From contig NC_080559.1 of assembly GCF_030253575.1 (NCBI RefSeq), forward strand, positions 26,624,501 through 26,688,500: 64,000 nucleotides of DNA, written 5' to 3'. Each line of letters begins with the position of its first letter. Within the stretch, counting starts at the first letter, position 1. This document shows positions 58,924-64,000 of this stretch, in pieces. The DNA comes from Rhododendron vialii. Its lineage: Eukaryota; Streptophyta; Magnoliopsida; Ericales; Ericaceae. The notes under the pieces are model-generated. The model saw nothing but the letters and a program-made list of their open reading frames with translations. It had not been told where the DNA came from and did not search any database. The position numbers and the translations under genes are program-made.

Positions 58924-60573
58924 CTACAAACCAGCGTTAAATGGCACGCCAGTGCTAGGCAGCCAAGTATGTCCCTGAATTAGATTCGCAACGGTGAATT
59001 GACTTGCCTCGTTCGAGTCCATAACTCGGTACCCTGGCCACTTCACTCTCCCTCCTGTTGACGAACCAATACCCCTGTTCCCGTATTCCCTGTAATAAAC
59101 GGTGTTCGCGTCCGCCCCATCCGGCCTCTTCTCCCACGGCATCCACCCCTGTGCTTGAATCGGGACGTCCAAATCATTCTGAATATAGATCGTCCGGGCG
59201 AAGGACCTCCAGGGCCGGCCCAAGTAAATCTTGTGCGTCCCGATCACCTGGCTCAGTTCCGGCTCCGCCGTGACCCGGCAGTTGTGGAACACGAATCCCG
59301 TGGGTGAATTCGCTGAGTTGCGGCTGGATGCGGCGATGGTGATTGTGCGGCCAGGCGATCTCCTCAGGCGGAGGTTGCAGTCCTGGAAGATTGCTGCGGC
59401 GTCTCCGCAGATGAAGTCGACCGTGCCATAGATGTCGCACTCTTTGAAGAACTGTTGGCCTCGCATGGCGACGATGGTGTCCTGATACCCTTCGAAACCG
59501 CAACGGAAGAAAGCTGAATGCGGCGCAGATGATGTGATTGCCGGAGCCTGCTGCTTCTCAGGGCCTGCTGTGTTTCGGAATGTTATGTCGCGAGCCACGA
59601 ACCCGTCACCCTTTATAACTGCAATGCCGAACATGAATTTAGTTTGGAGCCATTTTCAGCGAACAGGTTATTGGGATTCTCTCTTTTCAAAAATTTCAGC
59701 TGTTTGACAAGTTGAAAATCTTGACAAATATGAATCTTGGAGGCTAATTGTTCGCAATACAATAATGACACATGACATGAGTTTTTTTTCTCTCTGTTAG
59801 GTATTTAGTCCATTAGTTGGTCTAAAGTCTAATCATTCTTGTCCGGTAAGCAAGCAAGGAACCGGCTCCTCATGTCCCTTCGTCCCGTGCTCGCCACAAC
59901 ACTAGTTGTGATATACTCCTAGTAATTTGTTTATACCTCACTCGGTTCAGATTCAGTAAGACATATATGGTCTGATGTAGGCAAAAAAAATCGAGCACAA
60001 ACTTCGAAGCATATAAAACTAATAAGAGAGAGATGACTTACTAACGGTCGCAGATTCTGATGTACCCCTATCTCCACTGATAGAAAGGCTACCAGTGATA
60101 ATGGTCTTTCCCATACCATCGCCAGTGAACATAACGTTCTTCATTGCCTCAGTCACCACAACATGTTCGCTGTAAACGCCACTCTTAATGTGAATGACGA
60201 ATCGCCCGTCACCTCCCCTCTTGAGTGACGCGTCAAGTGCCGCCTTGATGTTCGGAAAGTTTCCCGACCCGTCTTGAGCCACCACTGCCGCAGCGTTTCC
60301 GACCGGCTCTTCGGCTGCCAACCTCGGCCTCCGCTCTCGATGATGACGGGGCTTAAGCTTCCGCTCTCGATGATGTCTTCCCTTCCTATGATGTTTTCCT
60401 TTCAGCATTCGTTGTAAAAGACTTCTCTCGCCCCCTGGACTCGAGATGTTTTTACTGGGAATTCCCACATCGGAATCAGGTCCTGATTCTGATGCAATTT
60501 GGATAGCCAAAGTGGTGGCGATTGTGAACAGTGTTAGTAATAGCACAAGCTTCATTGCAATCGATAGACCCAT
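58924..60573 (-). CDS. PME: Pectin methylesterase PME3 with His/Arg/Lys-rich linker
   Basis: Two exons (60042-60573 and 58924-59618) give 408 aa. The start MGLSIAMKLVLLLTLFTIAT was chosen because it aligns with PME1 and PME2 and begins a signal peptide; an upstream ATG in frame would add 50 unrelated residues. RSLLQ is kept. The linker is different: KGKHHRKGRHHRERKL and PRHHRERRPR, with an internal repeat of RHHRER. The catalytic domain keeps GVYSE, QAPAIT, GYQDTIV, GTVDFICGD and YLGRPWRSF. There is no inhibitor domain. The 423-base intron is at the same site and phase as in the other three genes. It is more diverged than PME1 and PME2, so it is an older paralogue. Expected role: pectin demethylation in the wall. 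Confidence 0.9.
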
Positions 60574-61656
60574 GTTCTTTCTTGACTTAGCTCCTTGTGA
60601 AGGGGGTTTACACGCAGCTATAGATAGGGTGCAGTTTTTTGGCTCGTTTAAATTGAACTTAAATTTTGGGGAAATCACTGGCGATTGATAAATGACCATA
60701 AAGAGTTTAACATGTTCCAGCATGTGTGCTTTAATATTTGGCGTTTAAGGTTCTCTCTCGCGCTCATAGATTTGCTATAAGTTCATTTACGGTTAGGAAA
60801 GAGGATTTTATTGCAAGCATACTTAAGGTGGCATGCTTTCTCACTGTCATGCGGCTTTTTGGGTACGACGGTCAGACAGTGTATCGGTCAATTTACACTC
60901 ACCTAGATTAATTCTATCTCCGATCAAAATAACTTATAATCTTTTGATAAAAATGACTTACTTTATCGCCATTGGCATGGCGCCGCTGTGTTGAATCACA
61001 TGGGGTCCGCATAAAAAAGTTCTAATATAATTTTTGTTGTAGATAAAAATGAACCCCTCAAAATATAGCATGTATGAACCCCATTGTGGATGCAAAATAC
61101 CAGATAATTTAGCCCATTTCGGAAAGCCACCACCATTTTGGTAAAGATAAATTTGAGAAAAAAATTCATTAATAGCACAATTGTAAATTTGACAAAGAAA
61201 ATTACCTTTCGAAATTGAACTAAAATTTGAGTTTTACTTCATTTGAGTTTTACTTCATTTGAATAAACTTTTTGGCTAAGAGAAGTAGACCAAAGATGAG
61301 AGAAAGTTGGATGTGGGGAAAGAGACAATGGTACACTTGTCAGATGCTATAAAATGTCGTGGCAGTATAAATTCTTATCGTGACATTAGCAGCGTCCATA
61401 TTAAAAATGGACAATCTTTTTCAAGACGGAAAGAGTAACTAATGGACACCCTCAAAACAATCCCCACATATAGGCGCAGAGTAAAATCTCTATTCTCTTT
61501 TCTGATCCACAGTAAAATCTCTATTCTCAATCCGGACCTTTCATTTTGTTGTGCCATTTTCGTTATAATTCGCCATTGCATTGTCATGTCATTCTGATTG
61601 AACTCTCTACACGCAAATACTATACACACCATTCGCCAACAAAAAAATATTTAAGG
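60574..61656. other. Spacer between PME3 and PME4
   Basis: Contains the PME3 promoter (left) and the PME4 3' flank (right). A direct repeat GAGTTTTACTTCATTTGA occurs twice at about 61230-61262, and AGTAAAATCTCTATTCTC twice at 61480-61530. No other gene. Confidence 0.4.
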
Positions 61657-63731
61657 CTACACATCAGGAATAAATGGCACGCCGGCTTCCGGCAGCCACA
61701 ACTCGCCGCGGATGAGCTTCCCAACACCGAATTCCTCCGCCTCAGTTTTGCTCCTAATATCGTGATACCCGCTCCACTTCACTCTCTCCTCGGTCGAAGA
61801 CCCCGGCCCAAAATTACCATACTCCCCGTAATACAAAGTGCCCAAATTCCCCGTATCGTTCCCCCACTGGGACCACCCCACACCGGGGACAAAACCGTCA
61901 AGATAACTCCTCATATAAACCACGGGGGCATAATCCCTCCACGGCCTGCCCAAGTAAGCCACGAACGGCCTGGCCACCGGGCCGCCTCGATCCCCTGCGG
62001 GCAAAACCATGCACCGGTGGATCGAAAACCCGGTGTTCTGGTTCGGGTCCGTTCGGCCTTGGGCCGTTAAGACGATTTGGTTCCCGCTCAGTGGGGTCCG
62101 TCCGTAGATAATGCAGTTTTGGAATACTACCGCGGCGTTTCCAAAGATGAAATCGGTCGTGCCAGAGACGTGGGATTTGGCGTAGAATTGGCGTTGGGAG
62201 TGGACGCAGAGGGTGTCTTGGTATCCTTCGAAGCCGCACCGGTAGAAGACTGAGCGGTCGGACCGCGATAGGAGGGCAACGGCCTGGCCGCTTTGCGGGC
62301 CTGCCGTGTTGCGGAAGGTGATGCCCCGGGCTATGAATCCGTCGCCGGCCACCGCTGGAAGTTAATTAGAGAGTTAGCTAGCGAGTGAAAATAAGAAAAA
62401 GAAAAGTGGTGGAAGATAGCATAAAATTTATAAATTTTTCAATACGACATGCGAAGATCCTGTTATAGTGGCTTCCTTTTGGTTAAGATGTTAAACTCTT
62501 TTTTATGACTTTACAATCTTTCGAATTGTAAGAAAGGGAAAGGATCCAACCGAAAAATATCACTTTGTGTACTTTTCTCTCAATTTCTCACTAAACATTA
62601 CTTGATCCAAATGAGTAATTCGGATAAACCTCACCAGCACTTAATTGTCGATTAATTCTTTTTTTTTTTTAAGAACACTGCCGATATGAATGGTTATGGC
62701 TCCAGGCAACCCACCCCTGCAGAGCCATCCTGCATTTTGTACACCTCTACTGAACTTCAAATACTTTGGGCATAAATTTCGGCATACCGTCGTTTTCAAA
62801 ATTAAATTTTGCGCAAATTTTATCTAGAGGGTATTGTAGTACTCTAAAACCGCGACAGAACGAATGGCTTACAGAAAGTTGCAGAGTCAAAGGTGGAATA
62901 GCCTCCGGCATGGCTCCGGTTACCGGTGACAATAGTGCTCCTCCATCCGTCACCAATCAGCATGATATTCTCCATATCCAGGCCTACCTCAATGTTTTCA
63001 TTATAAATCCCACTTTTTACGTAAATTACAAATCTTCCCCAATATCTCATATTGATCGATGCATCGATAGCCTCTTTGATTGTGACAAAATCTCCTAACC
63101 CATCTTGAGCCACCACGAAATCTGGAACTAGCCGTTTTGACTGCAAAAGCTTCCGATCGCCACTTGAAACCCAGCTAGGAAATCGTTCCCTATAGGTGAT
63201 TTGACGACGAGCTGTTGTATTGTTGATTGCCAAACTGTTGCTTATCAACTTTGAAACATTGTTGTTCTTGAGGGAAAATACGTTATCGGTAACACCTAGC
63301 TCAGTGAACTCATTTTGACAGGTATCGAGATTCGTGAGGGCCGCACTAAGCCAGGTTTGTACGTCAAAGTCGTCACGATTCATGCTTTCGTCTAGGGTAC
63401 GGTTAAGTTGGACAATGGTGCTCTCGTAAAGCTTCAAGCAATCCGTCCACGGGCCTCTTTTTCTATCGCTACAAGAAGCTAGCCCGAACCACTTGATATA
63501 GGTCAGTGCATTCAGCGACCATTCCAGGGCTAATTTTGTGGCCAAATCTCGAAAATCATTCTTTGACGTTGATACAGAGTGGTTTCCATCTTGGCCCAGA
63601 TGATACTTGCATGGTTTAGGGTATGGTGTTTTGTCGCACCACCAGTTTAAGGCACCCCAATTTGCGCTTGAATGGATTGGAGAGAGGATGGAAGAAAAAA
63701 TTATGAACAATTGAAATAGCCCAACCTTCAT
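61657..63731 (-). CDS. PME: Pectin methylesterase PME4 with PMEI-like pro-domain
   Basis: Two exons (62873-63731 and 61657-62354) give 518 aa, a normal length for type I PMEs. The start at 63731 (MKVGLFQLFIIFSSILSPIH) gives a signal peptide; the frame is open 36 codons further but that part is not hydrophobic. The inhibitor-like domain is about 27-180 with Cys 32, 41, 98 and 138 in the usual spacing (WCDKTPYPKPC, WTDCLKLYE, LDTCQNEF). The processing site is RKLLQ at 193-197. The catalytic domain keeps GIYNE, QAVAL, GYQDTLC, GTTDFIFGNAA and YLGRPWRDY. The pro-domain is removed before secretion in known family members. The intron matches PME1-3 in position and phase, so all four share an ancestor. 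Confidence 0.93.
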
Positions 63732-64000
63732 CACTATTGATGGACTTCGCCACAATTGTTGCAAATTAGATAGGCCAAATGACAATGGCTTGTGTGAAAT
63801 GTAGTACACGTTTATATTAATGTAATATTTGACCAACACTTTAGAATTTGGCTTCTCTGCAGTCTGTCGTTGGACTGCAGAGTGTCGTCCGCGTAATCCA
63901 AACCGTCCAAAAGTATTTTTAACGGTTCAAATTTAACAAAATTCTTACAAGGAAGAGTGGAAGAGCTTTTTTAAAATCTGGACCGTCGTATGTAAAGATG
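63732..64000. other. Promoter side of PME4, with a hairpin
   Basis: CTCTGCAGTC and GACTGCAGAG form a perfect inverted repeat at 63855-63882. Its sequence also repeats CTGCAG. No gene begins before the end of the window. Confidence 0.45.

Noticed and set aside
61546..62070. 174-codon plus frame opposite PME4 exon 2
   Set aside because: Antisense shadow of a conserved, GC-rich coding exon; similar shadows occur opposite PME1-3.

Overview
The window is nuclear DNA from a dicot-like flowering plant. Genes have short exons with GT-AG introns, intergenic DNA is AT-rich, many two-base microsatellites occur, and repeats include L1-type LINE, SINE, solo LTR, MULE and palindromic MITE copies. The recognisable genes are plant families: a SKU5-type cupredoxin protein, a VND-type NAC factor and pectin methylesterases. 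I cannot name the species. All coordinates and splice sites were read by eye.

Layout. 1-2250: palindromic MITEs and AT-rich DNA. 2389-7811 (+): a nine-exon SKU5-like gene whose long first intron holds several inverted repeats. 8750-14308 (-): three copies of a short gene made only of SIN3-type PAH domain; a fourth, broken copy lies at 30086-30377, and a 1.4 kb MULE has separated it from its own 3' flank. 16024-24557 (-): a decayed LINE with a near-perfect 13-bp target-site duplication. Two solo LTRs of one family are nested in it (18626-20032 and 21242-22349), each with TG...CA ends and a 5-bp target duplication. A third LTR of that family ends at 27221. 34422-35778 (-): a three-exon VND4/5-type NAC gene with one GC-AG intron. 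36-48 kb: no intact gene; LINE tails, a dead RNase H fragment, microsatellites, a SINE with a 10-bp target duplication and small tandem duplications.

49.5-63.7 kb (-): four pectin methylesterase genes. All have one intron at the same place and phase. PME4 (61657-63731) has the normal signal peptide, inhibitor-like domain, RKLLQ processing site and catalytic domain. PME1-PME3 have lost the inhibitor-like domain and carry an Arg- or Arg/His/Lys-rich linker after an RSLLQ site. PME1 and PME2 are a recent tandem duplication of about 4 kb, but the middle of their intron is inverted in one relative to the other.

Functional theme (inference): the SKU5-like protein and the PMEs act in the cell wall, and VND factors control vessel wall formation. 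The genes may sit together by chance. The most unusual items are the PME intron inversion, the PMEs with a basic linker in place of the inhibitor domain, the PAH-only gene family, and a set of CATCGATG hairpins upstream of the TATA box of a solo LTR.
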